Positions 8,145-17,917 of a stretch of 51,642 nucleotides of DNA are shown one piece after another. Source of the DNA: Psychrobacter sp. Pi2-1 (lineage in GTDB: Bacteria > Pseudomonadota > Gammaproteobacteria > Pseudomonadales > Moraxellaceae); NCBI RefSeq assembly GCF_904846645.1, contig NZ_CAJHBO010000020.1, forward strand, positions 1 through 51,642. Reading direction: 5' to 3'. Within the stretch, counting starts at the first letter, position 1. Each line of letters starts with the position of its first letter. The notes below the pieces were generated by a model. That model was not told the DNA's origin. It saw only the letters and a list, made by a program, of their open reading frames with translations, and searched no databases. Made by a program: the position numbers and the translations under genes.

Positions 8145-9245
8145 TTATACAGCAGGTACATCGATAAGTGATTTATCAGCCATCTCATTAGCCATATTTA
8201 GTGCTTGATATAAACTGGTCGCACTCGCACCGCCGCTTCCTGCCAAATCTAGCGCCGTACCATGATCGACAGAGGTACGAATATAAGGCAAGCCCAAGGT
8301 TAGATTGACCGTATCGCCAAAACCGTGCGATTTTAATACTGGCAACCCTTGATCGTGATACATGGCAATGACCGCATCACAATTGGCCAAATGTCTAGTG
8401 GTAAATAACGTATCGGCTGGCATCGCCTCTGATATGTTGACACCTGCATCAATAAATTCTTGCAACACAGGATTGATAATGTCAATCTCCTCGCTACCCA
8501 AGTGCCCGCCCTCGCCTGCATGTGGATTGAGGCCGCAAACTAAAATACGAGGCTGCGCGAGACCAAACTTTTCTCTCATGTCATCGATGACAATCTGCAC
8601 CGTTTGGCGCACATTATCCGCTGTAATCGCAGCAGGGATGTCTTTTAAGGCCAAATGCGTGGTAACCAGCGCTACCTTCATGGCTTGGTTCGCAAGCATC
8701 ATGACTACTTTTTCACGATTACTTTGCTGCATAAAAAATTCAGTATGACCACTAAACATGGTGCCATCTAATAGTTTAATGTCCGCGTCTATTAGCGCTG
8801 ATTTTTGCAAGGGACCTGTGACGATAGCGGCGACTGTATTATTTATTGCCAGTTTATGAGCAATATCTAACTGCTGAGCCACCATCGCTGAGTTAGCAAT
8901 ATTGATCTGACCACTGACCACAGGTGCAGCACAAGGAATATTCAGTAGGATAAAAGCACTATCAGCGTCTATATCTTGCTCTGATATCTGCTCTACCAAA
9001 TGAACATCGAAATTATCGGCATTTATATCTGTATTGATAGTATGCCAACTGGGTATGCTTTTGAGCACGCCAGCTGCCACCAATTCATCTGCGCGAGTTT
9101 GCATCGCTTTAGCATCAGCAGTCACCCAAATTGGCCGAGCAAAGTCTTGCAACTTTCCCTCTGATGCCAAACTCAGTACGACATCCATTCCAATGCCCGC
9201 AGGCTCACCAGTGGTAATCAATAGCGGGGCCTTTTTCTGAGTCAT
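8145..9245 (-). CDS. pdxA: 4-hydroxythreonine-4-phosphate dehydrogenase (PdxA)
   Basis: NAD-dependent oxidation and decarboxylation of 4-phosphohydroxy-L-threonine in the DXP-dependent pyridoxal phosphate pathway. The product has the N-terminal TTGEPAGIG motif, metal and substrate residues in SGHTEFF, NPHAGEGG and MYHDQGLPVLK, and the late GLPYIRTSVDHGTA motif. Length is normal at 366 residues. A longer reading begins with a GTG at 9254, but GAAGG lies directly against it, whereas it is well spaced from the ATG at 9245, so I chose the ATG. It belongs with rsmA and apaH in many gammaproteobacteria; here the transglutaminase gene intervenes. Confidence 0.95.
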   Translation of the reverse strand: MTQKKAPLLITTGEPAGIGMDVVLSLASEGKLQDFARPIWVTADAKAMQTRADELVAAGVLKSIPSWHTINTDINADNFDVHLVEQISEQDIDADSAFILLNIPCAAPVVSGQINIANSAMVAQQLDIAHKLAINNTVAAIVTGPLQKSALIDADIKLLDGTMFSGHTEFFMQQSNREKVVMMLANQAMKVALVTTHLALKDIPAAITADNVRQTVQIVIDDMREKFGLAQPRILVCGLNPHAGEGGHLGSEEIDIINPVLQEFIDAGVNISEAMPADTLFTTRHLANCDAVIAMYHDQGLPVLKSHGFGDTVNLTLGLPYIRTSVDHGTALDLAGSGGASATSLYQALNMANEMADKSLIDVPAV

Positions 9246-9489
9246 ATTGCTCACCTTCTCTCAAGTTGAATTATTTATTTTATTGTTCTTATCATCATCT
9301 ACAGCGCTGGTTCTGTCTAAAATTCACATAAGCGCGCTCAACATATTAAGCATCTTGCACTCGGATTTAGTTAGTCATCGTATCTAAAAAAATCCCAAGA
9401 TGTGTTAAACTTTCGCTTCTGATTGTAGCATTTACAGACATACGTGAGACCATGTTTTGGTACCTCTATCGTAGATAGCATGGCACGTT

Positions 9490-9516
9490 TGTTTGACGAC
9501 ACGACAAACAGATTTT
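9490..9516 (+). promoter_or_regulatory. Hairpin with T-run in the dnaB leader
   Basis: TGTTTG (9490-9495) pairs perfectly with CAAACA (9505-9510) over a 9-base loop, followed by GATTTTTCT. It lies 32 bases before the dnaB start. It could be a weak terminator or attenuator-like element, or simply end upstream transcription. The 6-bp AT-rich stem is weak. Confidence 0.35.
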
Positions 9517-9547
9517 TCTATACCGACTTTTGACTTATTAGGCACTC

Positions 9548-10951
9548 ATGGCAGATACCGAAAAAACCGACGACTTACTCAATCAAACACCGCCGCACAA
9601 TATCGATATTGAAAAGGCGCTGCTGGCGTCCTTGATGAGTATCGAAGAGGCGTATGACAAGATTGCCGATATCGTCACCAAAGATGACTTTTATGCTGGG
9701 CGACATCAATATATTTTTGATGCCATTGCCCATTTGGCAGCAGTGAATGAGCCTTATGATACGGTCATGGTACACGACTGGTTAGAGGCGCAAAAGCTTC
9801 TTAAAGGCGCAGGTGGTGACAGTTATCTGGCGGATATTTTGAGCCAAAGCCCTGCAACCTTGTTTAACCTGACTGCCTATGCGCAGCGTGTGCGTGAGCT
9901 GTCGACCCTCCGTCAACTGATCACCACAGGTAACGACATGTTGACGCTTGCCTACAATCCAAAAGATCAAAGTGTCAGTGATATCTTGGACAATGTCGAG
10001 GGCAAAATATTTAGTATCAATGAGCAGCACAATAAACGCGCCGAACAGCGTGGACCTGTCGGTATTACCTCTGTACTGACCAACGTCATCGATAAGATTC
10101 AAGAACTCAAATCAAACCCTGACGGCATGATTGGTTTACAAACGCCATTTGTCGAGCTCAACAACAAGACTCAAGGCCTGCAAGCGGGTGATCTGATTAT
10201 CGTCGCTGCGCGTCCTTCTATGGGTAAAACCACTTTTGCGATGAACTTAGCAGAAGGGATTTTGTTTAATGAAGATTTGCCCGTTGTGGTGTTTTCGATG
10301 GAGATGCCTGCGGAATCTATCGTGATGCGTTTACTGTCATCATGGGGTGCGATTAATCAGACACACCTGCGCTCTGGTCAAATGAACGAAGATGAATGGG
10401 CAAAAATGATGAACGCCATTCAACATCTACAATCAAAGCACCTTTATATTGATGACAGTACCGCCCTACCGCCCTCTGAGATGCGCTCTCGCTGCCGACG
10501 TATCGCCAAAAACCATGATGGGCGCTTGGGTGCTATCGTGGTCGATTATCTTCAGCTGATGAAAGTACCAAGTCTAGATGGTAACCGTGTTGGCGAGATT
10601 TCTGAAATTTCTCGCAGTCTAAAAGCACTGGCACGTGAGCTTGAATGTCCCGTGATTGCATTGTCACAGCTTAACCGTAGTCTAGAAAACCGTCCAAATA
10701 AACGCCCTATCATGTCGGATCTACGTGAATCTGGTGCAATTGAGCAGGATGCCGATTTGATTATGTTCATCTATCGTGATGAGGTTTATAATGAAAACTC
10801 AGACCATAAAGGCGTGGCGGAAATTATCATTGGTAAACAACGTAACGGCCCTATTGGCACCGTACGTTTGGGTTTTGAAGGTCAATTTACCCGCTTTATT
10901 AATCTAACGCCAGAGTACTACCAAGGCGTCAGTTTTGAGAATGATGAGTAA
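9548..10951 (+). CDS. dnaB: Replicative DNA helicase DnaB
   Basis: Hexameric 5'-to-3' helicase that unwinds the replication fork and recruits primase. The 467-residue protein has the N-terminal primase-interacting helical domain (about 15-120), a linker, and the RecA-like motor domain with Walker A ARPSMGKTTF (221-230), Walker B in IVVDYLQLM, and the DLRESGAIEQDAD motif followed by an arginine-finger region. No intein interrupts it. Gene order dnaB then alr is common in gammaproteobacteria, but a strong hairpin separates them here. The start ATG is well supported by the N-terminal family pattern (PPHNIDIEKALLASLM). Confidence 0.98.
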   Translation: MADTEKTDDLLNQTPPHNIDIEKALLASLMSIEEAYDKIADIVTKDDFYAGRHQYIFDAIAHLAAVNEPYDTVMVHDWLEAQKLLKGAGGDSYLADILSQSPATLFNLTAYAQRVRELSTLRQLITTGNDMLTLAYNPKDQSVSDILDNVEGKIFSINEQHNKRAEQRGPVGITSVLTNVIDKIQELKSNPDGMIGLQTPFVELNNKTQGLQAGDLIIVAARPSMGKTTFAMNLAEGILFNEDLPVVVFSMEMPAESIVMRLLSSWGAINQTHLRSGQMNEDEWAKMMNAIQHLQSKHLYIDDSTALPPSEMRSRCRRIAKNHDGRLGAIVVDYLQLMKVPSLDGNRVGEISEISRSLKALARELECPVIALSQLNRSLENRPNKRPIMSDLRESGAIEQDADLIMFIYRDEVYNENSDHKGVAEIIIGKQRNGPIGTVRLGFEGQFTRFINLTPEYYQGVSFENDE

Positions 10952-11053
10952 CCAACCTTATAAATTTAACCTTGATCAAGACTGAGCCTTGCATAAAATT
11001 AGGTTTAGTCGTAGGTTAATAAGTAATTTTATATAATCAGTTTTTAATACCAT

Positions 11054-11096
11054 AGCCAGTACCGCATCCGCCCAACCGATGTAGTGCTGGCTTTAT
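11054..11096 (+). terminator. Terminator between dnaB and alr
   Basis: A 15-position stem: AGCCAGTACCGCATC (11054-11068) pairs with GATGTAGTGCTGGCT (11078-11092) with two G-U pairs and one mismatch, a 9-base loop, and then TTTAT. The T-run is short, so termination may be partial. Confidence 0.6.
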
Positions 11097-11129
11097 CACT
11101 TCATAATTCTACTCATATAGAAGGCGATT

Positions 11130-12236
11130 ATGCGCACTATTACCATAAAACCAAAAGCCCTTACCCATAACCTAAATCAAGTAAAACAACGAGCACCCCA
11201 ATCGAAAGTATTGGCCATGGTCAAATCCAATGCTTACGGACATGGCGTAGCGGCAGTCTTGCCAGCCCTGCAGCAAGCAGATGGTATCGGTGTCGCAACG
11301 TTGACTGAAGCGCTAGAAGCCAGACAGTTAGGCTGGGATAAAACCATCGGTCTAGTAGAAGGGGCATTTAGCGCTGATGAGTGGCAGCAAGCGATCGAGC
11401 ATGAGATTAGCTGCGTGATTCACCACGGACCACAGCTAGAATGGGCACTACAAAACATTCCACCCGCCAATAGTGCAACGAATGTGGTTTGGCTCAAATA
11501 CAATACAGGCATGAACCGTTTGGGTTTCAATGCTGAAGGTGTGCTATCAGCAGCAAAGCGCCTACATGAAGCAGGTTATCAGCTAATCCTAGCCACACAT
11601 TTTGCCAATGCTGATGACCATGACCACCCACTAAATGCAATGCAAATTGAGCGCTTCTCAAGCGTATTAGCGACTTTGAAAGATACCATTAGCCCAGATA
11701 TCCAAGGCTCACTATGCAACTCTGCTGGTGTCGTCAACTTGCCAGAGTACCATTATGATTGGGTACGTCCAGGCATTATCTTATATGGTAGCTCGCCTGT
11801 CGTTGACAAAAGCGCACAAGAATTAAACTTGCAGCCCGCGATGGAATTTAGTGCTCAAATTATGGCATTACAAACGGTCAGTGCCAATGATTCGATCGGC
11901 TATGGTAGCCGCTGGCGTGCGCAGCAAGACACCAGAACCGCTCTCGTGAGTGTGGGTTACGGAGACGGCTATCCGCGTGTAATAAGTGACGACGCTTATG
12001 TCACCGTCATCGATGCTAACGACAATCAAAGCTACCGTTGTCCTGTGATTGGGCGTGTGGCAATGGATATGATTGTCATTGATATCAGTAGCGCACCTGA
12101 GAGTCTTGCTTTGGATAGCAAAGTTATGCTCTGGGGTGATGCGCCGCATGTCGATGAAGTTGCAGGTCATGCTGGGACGATCAGCTATGAGCTACTGTGT
12201 CGCCTCAGCATACGTCCAAACCGTACACAGGGATAG
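11130..12236 (+). CDS. alr: Alanine racemase
   Basis: PLP-dependent interconversion of L- and D-alanine, supplying D-alanine for peptidoglycan. The 368-residue protein has the PLP lysine at Lys32 in MVKSNAYGHG and the second catalytic base, a tyrosine, in SIGYGSRW near residue 255. Both the N-terminal TIM barrel and the C-terminal beta domain are complete (ending RLSIRPNR). AGAAGG lies just before the ATG. It follows dnaB as in many relatives. It could serve either as the housekeeping (alr) or catabolic (dadX) isozyme; the dnaB neighbourhood favours alr. Confidence 0.95.
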   Translation: MRTITIKPKALTHNLNQVKQRAPQSKVLAMVKSNAYGHGVAAVLPALQQADGIGVATLTEALEARQLGWDKTIGLVEGAFSADEWQQAIEHEISCVIHHGPQLEWALQNIPPANSATNVVWLKYNTGMNRLGFNAEGVLSAAKRLHEAGYQLILATHFANADDHDHPLNAMQIERFSSVLATLKDTISPDIQGSLCNSAGVVNLPEYHYDWVRPGIILYGSSPVVDKSAQELNLQPAMEFSAQIMALQTVSANDSIGYGSRWRAQQDTRTALVSVGYGDGYPRVISDDAYVTVIDANDNQSYRCPVIGRVAMDMIVIDISSAPESLALDSKVMLWGDAPHVDEVAGHAGTISYELLCRLSIRPNRTQG

Positions 12237-12317
12237 TCATTAGCATACGAGTATTGTGGTTTGCTAATGCGATTTTGGTCTATTTAGCAAGCCATTCGAT
12301 CTTGATAAAATTGAGCG

Positions 12318-12345
12318 TTTACATTGAAAGTAAATACGCTATACT
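12318..12345 (+). promoter_or_regulatory. Candidate promoter of argF
   Basis: TTTACA (12318-12323) and TATACT (12340-12345) are separated by 16 bases and lie about 95 bases before the argF start. Both hexamers are close to the sigma-70 consensus. I could not identify a clear ArgR box. Confidence 0.55.
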
Positions 12346-12437
12346 AAAAGTTTGTTGTCAACCCAGTATACGCACTGACGCGATGCTATTGAAGACTGAT
12401 GACGTTTCACTGACTGCGATCGACTGCTAGGATTACT

Positions 12438-13358
12438 ATGAGTTTGCGCCATTTTTTGACCTTATCTGATTTAACCAAACAAGAACTAGAAAACTTAATC
12501 AAACGCGCAAGCGAATTGCGTAAGATGCAACACGCAGGCGAGATATATCAGCCTTTCGTTGGTCGGACGCTTGGCATGATATTTGAAAAATCTTCAACGC
12601 GTACCCGTATCTCATTTGAGACAGGCATGGGTCAATTTGGTGGTAATGCTATCTTTTTATCACCAAACGATACGCAGCTAGGTCGCGGCGAGCCACTAGA
12701 AGACTCAGCACGCGTGATTTCTAGCATGGTAGATATCATTATGATTCGTACCTTTGGACACGAAAAAGTTGAAACCTTTGCTAAATACTCTAGTGTACCT
12801 ATTATCAATGCCTTGACCGATGAATACCATCCATGCCAACTACTTGCTGATATGCAGACCTATTACGAGCATCGCGGTAGTATCGAAAATAAGATCGTCA
12901 CGTGGGTCGGCGATGGCAACAATATGTGCTCGTCATTTATGCAAGCTGCCAATCAGTTTGGTTTTGAATTACGTGTCGCAGCACCTTATGGGTTCGAGCC
13001 TGATCCGAAACTTATGGAACGCTTTTCACACTGTGTCAGTCTGGTTGAAAACGTACAAGACGCAGCCAAAGATTCTAACTTAATTGTCACCGATGTATGG
13101 GCAAGTATGGGTCAAGAATCCGAGCAAAATACGCGCGCACGTCGTTTTGCCCCTTATCAAGTGACGCCGTCTCTGTTAGACAAAGCCGATCCTGAAGTGG
13201 TGTTTATGCATTGCTTGCCCGCCCATCGCGGCGAGGAAATCTCTCATGATATGCTGAACGACCCACGCTCTGTCGTCTGGGATGAAGCTGAAAACCGCTT
13301 ACATGCCCAAAAAGCATTGATGGAGTTTTTGCTAAAAGACAAAATCAAGTTGTCTTAA
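12438..13358 (+). CDS. argF: Ornithine carbamoyltransferase, anabolic
   Basis: Joins carbamoyl phosphate and ornithine to form citrulline in arginine synthesis. The 306-residue protein has the carbamoyl-phosphate motif STRTR (53-57), HPCQ (131-134) and the ornithine-binding HCLP (258-261) in [12 protein letters not shown]. Length is typical of the trimeric anabolic enzyme. The start is ATG with the conserved N-terminus [10 protein letters not shown]. The gene is monocistronic: its own promoter is visible upstream and a strong terminator follows. Assignment to argF rather than the catabolic arcB rests on the absence of other arc genes nearby. Confidence 0.95.
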   Translation: MSLRHFLTLSDLTKQELENLIKRASELRKMQHAGEIYQPFVGRTLGMIFEKSSTRTRISFETGMGQFGGNAIFLSPNDTQLGRGEPLEDSARVISSMVDIIMIRTFGHEKVETFAKYSSVPIINALTDEYHPCQLLADMQTYYEHRGSIENKIVTWVGDGNNMCSSFMQAANQFGFELRVAAPYGFEPDPKLMERFSHCVSLVENVQDAAKDSNLIVTDVWASMGQESEQNTRARRFAPYQVTPSLLDKADPEVVFMHCLPAHRGEEISHDMLNDPRSVVWDEAENRLHAQKALMEFLLKDKIKLS

Positions 13359-13412
13359 TCACTTACACACCCTCATAGCTAATCAAAGTAAGTTACTTGT
13401 AAAGTAAGACAC

Positions 13413-13447
13413 AAAAAAGGCAGACTATATATTAGTCTGCCTTTTTT
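13413..13447 (+). terminator. Strong bidirectional terminator between argF and rpiA
   Basis: AAAAAAGGCAGACTA pairs with TAGTCTGCCTTTTTT around a short AT loop. The two flanking genes converge on it. Confidence 0.92.
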
Positions 13448-13481
13448 ATTATTCAATTTTTAGCAAGCGTATGGATATGAA

Positions 13482-14144
13482 TTAACGCGTGAGCGTCGTC
13501 ACGCCATTTGCACCTGCTTTTAATAGAACATCAGCTTGGTTCGCCGCAAAAATACCATTACAGACCACACCGACGATATTATTCAGCTCTTTTTCTAGCG
13601 CAATTGGATTGCTCACATCCAAGTCATAAGTATCTAAGATAACGTTACCATAATCAGTGACAAAGTCTTCACGATATACTGGTTCACCGCCCAATTTGGC
13701 CAATTGACGAGCCACATACGAGCGAGCTTGTGGCAGTACTTCAATTGGTACTGGAAACGCACGACCTAAGATCTCAACGCTTTTGCTCTCATCGACCATA
13801 CAAACGAACTTGCTAGACGCTGCCGCGACGATCTTTTCACGCGTCAGCGCACCGCCGCCGCCTTTAATAAGTTGCAAGTGCTCATTGACCTCATCAGCAC
13901 CATCAATGTAAACATCGAGCGTACCAGCAAAATTCAAATCAACGATTTCGATACCAAGCGCACGAAGCTTGTCTTCAGTCACTTGTGAGCTGGCAACCGC
14001 GCCAGCAAGCTTCAATTGCGGCAACAACTCAATCAAACAGTTGACCGTACTACCTGTCCCTACCCCAAGTATCATATCGTCTTCAATATAATTTAAGGCG
14101 GCGCGGGCGGCGGCTTGCTTTTGTGCTTGCTGATCACTCATCAT
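13482..14144 (-). CDS. rpiA: Ribose-5-phosphate isomerase A
   Basis: Interconverts ribose-5-phosphate and ribulose-5-phosphate in the non-oxidative pentose phosphate pathway. The 220-residue protein has the phosphate-binding GVGTGST (27-33), DGADEV (81-86) and [11 protein letters not shown] (94-104), the last containing the catalytic Glu103. Length and ends match the family. It is transcribed divergently from ilvA, an arrangement seen in other gammaproteobacteria. Confidence 0.97.
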   Translation of the reverse strand: MMSDQQAQKQAAARAALNYIEDDMILGVGTGSTVNCLIELLPQLKLAGAVASSQVTEDKLRALGIEIVDLNFAGTLDVYIDGADEVNEHLQLIKGGGGALTREKIVAAASSKFVCMVDESKSVEILGRAFPVPIEVLPQARSYVARQLAKLGGEPVYREDFVTDYGNVILDTYDLDVSNPIALEKELNNIVGVVCNGIFAANQADVLLKAGANGVTTLTR

Positions 14145-14441
14145 AAATCCTTGGAAAATAAACGTATGGTCTTAAAAAAAGTAAAAGGCTAAAAGAGATA
14201 AAATGCGCGGCTATTATAACTGATGATATTCATGGATGTTAGCGCAATCATGACCTTAATTTGCTTGTCGTATGATACGTCTCTAGTACTGGTCTGTTAT
14301 CGATCTTCGCCACACATCTTCAATTCATTCACATTCGAGCATGAAATCCCAAGAAAACTGCAATTGAGTCTTGCAAGATACTCAAAATCAGCATAGGCTA
14401 ATCTATTTCGTTTTTTATATTCATTCTGTTTAGGGATTACT

Positions 14442-15995
14442 ATGCTGTCACACTGGGTACGAGCCATATTACAAGCCACCGTCTATGACGTTGCTATTCA
14501 AACACCACTTGAAACGGCGCCCAAGCTGACCCAACGTTTTGCCAATGACATTCGATTCAAGCGTGAAGACTTACAACCGGTCAAATCCTTTAAATTGCGC
14601 GGTGCCTATAATCGCATCAGTCAATTGAGCGATGAGCAAAAAGCGCGCGGTGTGATTTGTGCTTCAGCGGGCAACCATGCACAAGGCGTGGCTTACTCTG
14701 CACGCAAACTGTCACTGAACAACATCATCGTCATGCCAACCACGACTCCTGATATCAAAGTAGATGCCGTCAGAGCACTCGGTGGCAATGTGGATCTGCA
14801 TGGTGATAGCTTCGATCAAGCAAACCGCTATGCAATAGATCGTGCTGAGCGCGAAGGGCTGACTTTCATACCACCTTATGATGATGAATTGGTGATTGCA
14901 GGACAAGGAACCATCGCGCTTGAGCTTACCCAGCAGTGGCGCAACATGGATTACGTCTTTGTCGCGGTTGGGGGTGGCGGTCTCATCTCAGGTGTCGCCG
15001 CATTTTTGGGAGAAGTGGCACCGCATGTCAAAGTGATCGCGGTAGAAGCGGAACAATCAGCTTGCCTAAAAGCCGCACTTGAAGCGGGCGAACGTGTCAA
15101 ACTTGAGCAAGTGGGATTGTTTGTCGATGGCGTAGCAGTCGCGCAGATTGGTGAATTGCCTTTTGACGTTGTGCGTACGCAAAAAAGCGATAACTCCGGC
15201 CCTGTCGTGGAGCCTAACGTCGTCACCTGTAGCAACGATGAAGTCTGCGCCGCGGTCAAAGATGTGTTTGAGGAGAGCCGCAGTATCGTAGAGCCTGCAG
15301 GTGCGTTGGCAGTTGCTGGTATGAAAAAATATATCACAGCGAACAATATTCAAGGTAAAAACTGCGCGGCCATCATTTGCGGTGCCAATATGAACTTTGA
15401 CCGTCTGCGCTATATCGCTGAGCGTACTGAAATTGGTGAGAAAAAAGAAGCCATCTTTGGGGTCACTATCCCTGAACAAACAGGCGCTTTCTTGAATTTC
15501 TGTCGCAGTCTGCATGGTCGTAATATCACTGAGTTTAACTACCGTGCTGACAGCAAAAAATCGCCAGATTCTATGGAGCCTGCCTCAATCTTTGTCGGCA
15601 TCGCGTTAAAAGAAGGCGAAAAAGAACGTCAAACCATCAGCAGCCAACTGGCAGACGATGGCTATACCGCTCACGATCTGACTGACGATGATATCGCCAA
15701 GTCACATATCCGTCATTTGATTGGTGGTCACGCCAAGGTTGAAAACGAGCAGCTACTACAAGTGATATTCCCAGAGCGTCCGGGCGCACTGCTGACTTTC
15801 TTAGAAAAATTGGGCGATGACTTTAATATCACTTTATTCCATTACCGTAACCATGGTGCCGCTGAAGGTCGGGTGTTGGTTGGCTTACAAGCCTCTGACA
15901 GTAACTCGCGCCAACTACAAGACGCCCTTTTAGATATCGGTTACGACTGTACGACGGTCAATGACAATATTGGCTATCAGTTGTTTTTAAGATAG
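14442..15995 (+). CDS. ilvA: Threonine ammonia-lyase, biosynthetic
   Basis: PLP enzyme converting threonine to 2-oxobutanoate and ammonia, the first step of isoleucine synthesis. The 517-residue protein has the PLP lysine Lys51 in SFKLRGA, the phosphate-binding glycine loop GGGGLISG, and two C-terminal ACT-like regulatory domains (about 330-515), each with an FPERPGAL or IPEQTGAF motif. The ACT pair marks it as the feedback-inhibited biosynthetic form rather than the short catabolic form. The first ATG is used; the ribosome site is weak. A 15-bp terminator hairpin follows. Confidence 0.96.
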   Translation: MLSHWVRAILQATVYDVAIQTPLETAPKLTQRFANDIRFKREDLQPVKSFKLRGAYNRISQLSDEQKARGVICASAGNHAQGVAYSARKLSLNNIIVMPTTTPDIKVDAVRALGGNVDLHGDSFDQANRYAIDRAEREGLTFIPPYDDELVIAGQGTIALELTQQWRNMDYVFVAVGGGGLISGVAAFLGEVAPHVKVIAVEAEQSACLKAALEAGERVKLEQVGLFVDGVAVAQIGELPFDVVRTQKSDNSGPVVEPNVVTCSNDEVCAAVKDVFEESRSIVEPAGALAVAGMKKYITANNIQGKNCAAIICGANMNFDRLRYIAERTEIGEKKEAIFGVTIPEQTGAFLNFCRSLHGRNITEFNYRADSKKSPDSMEPASIFVGIALKEGEKERQTISSQLADDGYTAHDLTDDDIAKSHIRHLIGGHAKVENEQLLQVIFPERPGALLTFLEKLGDDFNITLFHYRNHGAAEGRVLVGLQASDSNSRQLQDALLDIGYDCTTVNDNIGYQLFLR

Positions 15996-16022
15996 TAAAA
16001 ATAGCTATAAAAATTCAAATCC

Positions 16023-16060
16023 AATGGCGGTTTTTAAGTCGATTAAAAACTGCCATTTTC
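16023..16060 (+). terminator. Terminator after ilvA
   Basis: AATGGCGGTTTTTAA (16023-16037) pairs with TTAAAAACTGCCATT (16043-16057) with a single G-U pair and a 5-base loop. The following T-run is short. Confidence 0.75.
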
Positions 16061-16097
16061 ATATTAATAATAATTATGAGCTGGCAGGTATGGCACA

Positions 16098-16487
16098 GTG
16101 ATAAACAAAGTATTAGTGATATTGACATGTCTGCTTTTCGTGCTTATAGGTTATAGAGTCCTTCAACCTAAAAACACGGTACATCAACCTGCAACCAATG
16201 CAGCAGCAGATATCGTAACGCAATCTACTCTTACTTCTAATGACGTTGATAATATTGATGACATACCGCCAACATACGTTGATTTGGGTACCACTTCAAC
16301 ATCAGCGCCAACTGCCACTCCAGTCTTATCGACACAATCGGCCTCAAACTTTTCATGTGACGGCAGAACACATTGCTCACAAATGACATCCTGTGCAGAA
16401 GCCACTTATTTCACAAACTACTGTCCTAATACCAAAATGGATGGTAACCACGATGGTGTACCTTGTGAACAACAATGGTGCAACTAA
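16098..16487 (+). CDS. Membrane-anchored excalibur calcium-binding domain protein
   Basis: A 129-residue exported protein of unknown role. Residues 4-21 form one hydrophobic segment that could be an anchor or signal sequence. Residues 25-84 are a Thr/Ser/Pro/Ala-rich spacer. The C-terminal 45 residues are an excalibur domain: cysteine-rich with the DxNxDGxxCE loop at 115-124, a pattern resembling calcium-binding EF-hand loops. It has six cysteines in the domain. The start is GTG (16098), with GCAGG about 9 bases upstream; the nearby ATG at 16090 is out of frame and opens a 3-codon reading only. It follows the ilvA terminator, so it is probably a separate unit. Confidence 0.8.
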   Translation: MINKVLVILTCLLFVLIGYRVLQPKNTVHQPATNAAADIVTQSTLTSNDVDNIDDIPPTYVDLGTTSTSAPTATPVLSTQSASNFSCDGRTHCSQMTSCAEATYFTNYCPNTKMDGNHDGVPCEQQWCN

Positions 16488-16585
16488 CCCACAGTCATCA
16501 AATCTATTTGCAAATATTAAAGTTGCCCTAATATTGTTTATATAACACTATGATTTAATATAAAAACGAATGCAGAGTGACTCTT

Positions 16586-17014
16586 ATGAAGAAAAATGCT
16601 AATGCTGATGATAATAACCAAGGTTTGGTGAAAATCCGTCTCGATAAATGGCTATGGGCAGCTAGGTTTTATCGTACACGCACTCTTGCCAAGCAAGCGA
16701 TTGAGAGTGGACGCGTACACTATGCCGGTAGCCGGGTAAAAACCAGTAAAGAGATTTCAGTCGGCGATGAGCTAACCATTCGCCAAGGCTCAGCGACCGC
16801 TATGACCGAAAAGACTGTCGTTGTTGAGGCGCTATCTGCACAGCGTGGCAATGCGACCGCCGCTGAGGTACTATATTCAGAGACTAAAGAGAGCGAGACG
16901 CGCCGTGCTTACTATGCCGAACAGCGCAAACTGGCTAATCTTGCTCGTCCTGATAACAAGCCCAACAAAAAAGAACGCCGCGATCTACAACGTTTTAAAA
17001 GTAATCAAGATTAA
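16586..17014 (+). CDS. hslR: Heat-shock protein 15, ribosome-associated S4 protein
   Basis: S4-domain RNA-binding protein. The E. coli homologue Hsp15 binds stalled free 50S subunits carrying nascent chains and helps to recycle them. The 142-residue product has the S4 start VKIRLDKWLWAARFYRTR, then LAKQAIESGRVHY, and a basic C-terminal tail (KPNKKERRDLQRFK). A GTG nine bases earlier (16577) is in frame, but AGAG is better spaced for the ATG at 16586. It has its own terminator. Confidence 0.9.
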   Translation: MKKNANADDNNQGLVKIRLDKWLWAARFYRTRTLAKQAIESGRVHYAGSRVKTSKEISVGDELTIRQGSATAMTEKTVVVEALSAQRGNATAAEVLYSETKESETRRAYYAEQRKLANLARPDNKPNKKERRDLQRFKSNQD

Positions 17015-17036
17015 AACTGTTTCACTATCTCACCTT

Positions 17037-17064
17037 TTGGCCATGCATCATATGGCCAATTTTT
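17037..17064 (+). terminator. Terminator after hslR
   Basis: TTGGCCAT (17037-17044) pairs perfectly with ATGGCCAA (17052-17059) around a 7-base loop, followed by TTTTT. Confidence 0.85.
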
Positions 17065-17221
17065 CATTGTTAAATGACGCTATTGTTTAGTCTCTATCCT
17101 TGCCATTCCAAGCATTAAGCGTTACGCTAGCAGCTGATTCAATCGATTGCATGCTGATAAAAGCCGCATTAACAATGCTGGTCTCTTATAGCATGTTTTT
17201 TTTGTTATAGAAGGTCATATT

Positions 17222-17719
17222 ATGCTGATGAAAGCCTGTACTCCCTCGTCTGTATTATTGGTATGTTTAGGAAATATCTGCCGCTCCCCTACTGCTGAAG
17301 AAGTTTTTCGTCAGCAAGCAGCGATTGCTGGACTATCCATAAAAGTAGACTCAGCAGGCACCAGTGATTGGCACGTTGGCAGTGCGCCTGATGCTCGCTC
17401 GCAACGTCATGCTAAGTCACACGGCTATAAAATTAATAAGCTGGTCGCTCGTCAAGTCAGTGCCAATGACTTTCGTGACTTTGATTTAATCTTAGCCATG
17501 GATTCACAGAATCTAGCTGATCTGCAAGCTATTAAAGACAGCATTGCAGAGTCAGAAGATAATTTAGCAACACTAGCGCTGTTCAGCGAAGAAGACCCTA
17601 CCTATTGCGGTAGCGATGTACCAGATCCCTATAAGGGCGATAACGATGATTTCGAAGAAGTGATCGAGCGTATCGAATCAAGCGCCCAAGCTTGGATAGA
17701 AAGCTGGAAAGCCTGCTAG
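17222..17719 (+). CDS. Low-molecular-weight protein-tyrosine phosphatase
   Basis: Small cysteine-based phosphatase of 165 residues. The phosphate loop is CLGNICRS with nucleophile Cys15 and Arg21, and the general acid is Asp135 in DPY. In bacteria such proteins dephosphorylate tyrosine kinases that control capsule polysaccharide, but no kinase or capsule gene is nearby, so its substrate is open. Placement just before murB recurs in other gammaproteobacteria. AAGG is well placed for the first ATG; a second in-frame ATG lies two codons later. Confidence 0.93.
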   Translation: MLMKACTPSSVLLVCLGNICRSPTAEEVFRQQAAIAGLSIKVDSAGTSDWHVGSAPDARSQRHAKSHGYKINKLVARQVSANDFRDFDLILAMDSQNLADLQAIKDSIAESEDNLATLALFSEEDPTYCGSDVPDPYKGDNDDFEEVIERIESSAQAWIESWKAC

Positions 17720-17917
17720 CCATACCGTCTATATTTCTGCTACTCTTGCATCCGGTATCCTCTATAATATAGTTAATCCTCTATAAAAGAGCGACAGCGT
17801 TAACCTCGCTTGAAGTAACACAGTTACGTCTGCACTCAGTTGCCTTATACCTCTTTTAAATTGAATAAACTATAGCTACCTTATTACTTATTATTCTTTT
17901 GCCACATAGGCTATGTT

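Noticed and set aside
12197..12430. 77-codon ORF overlapping the end of alr and the argF promoter
   Set aside because: It overlaps the conserved alr C-terminus and contains the argF promoter; no ribosome site or recognisable product.
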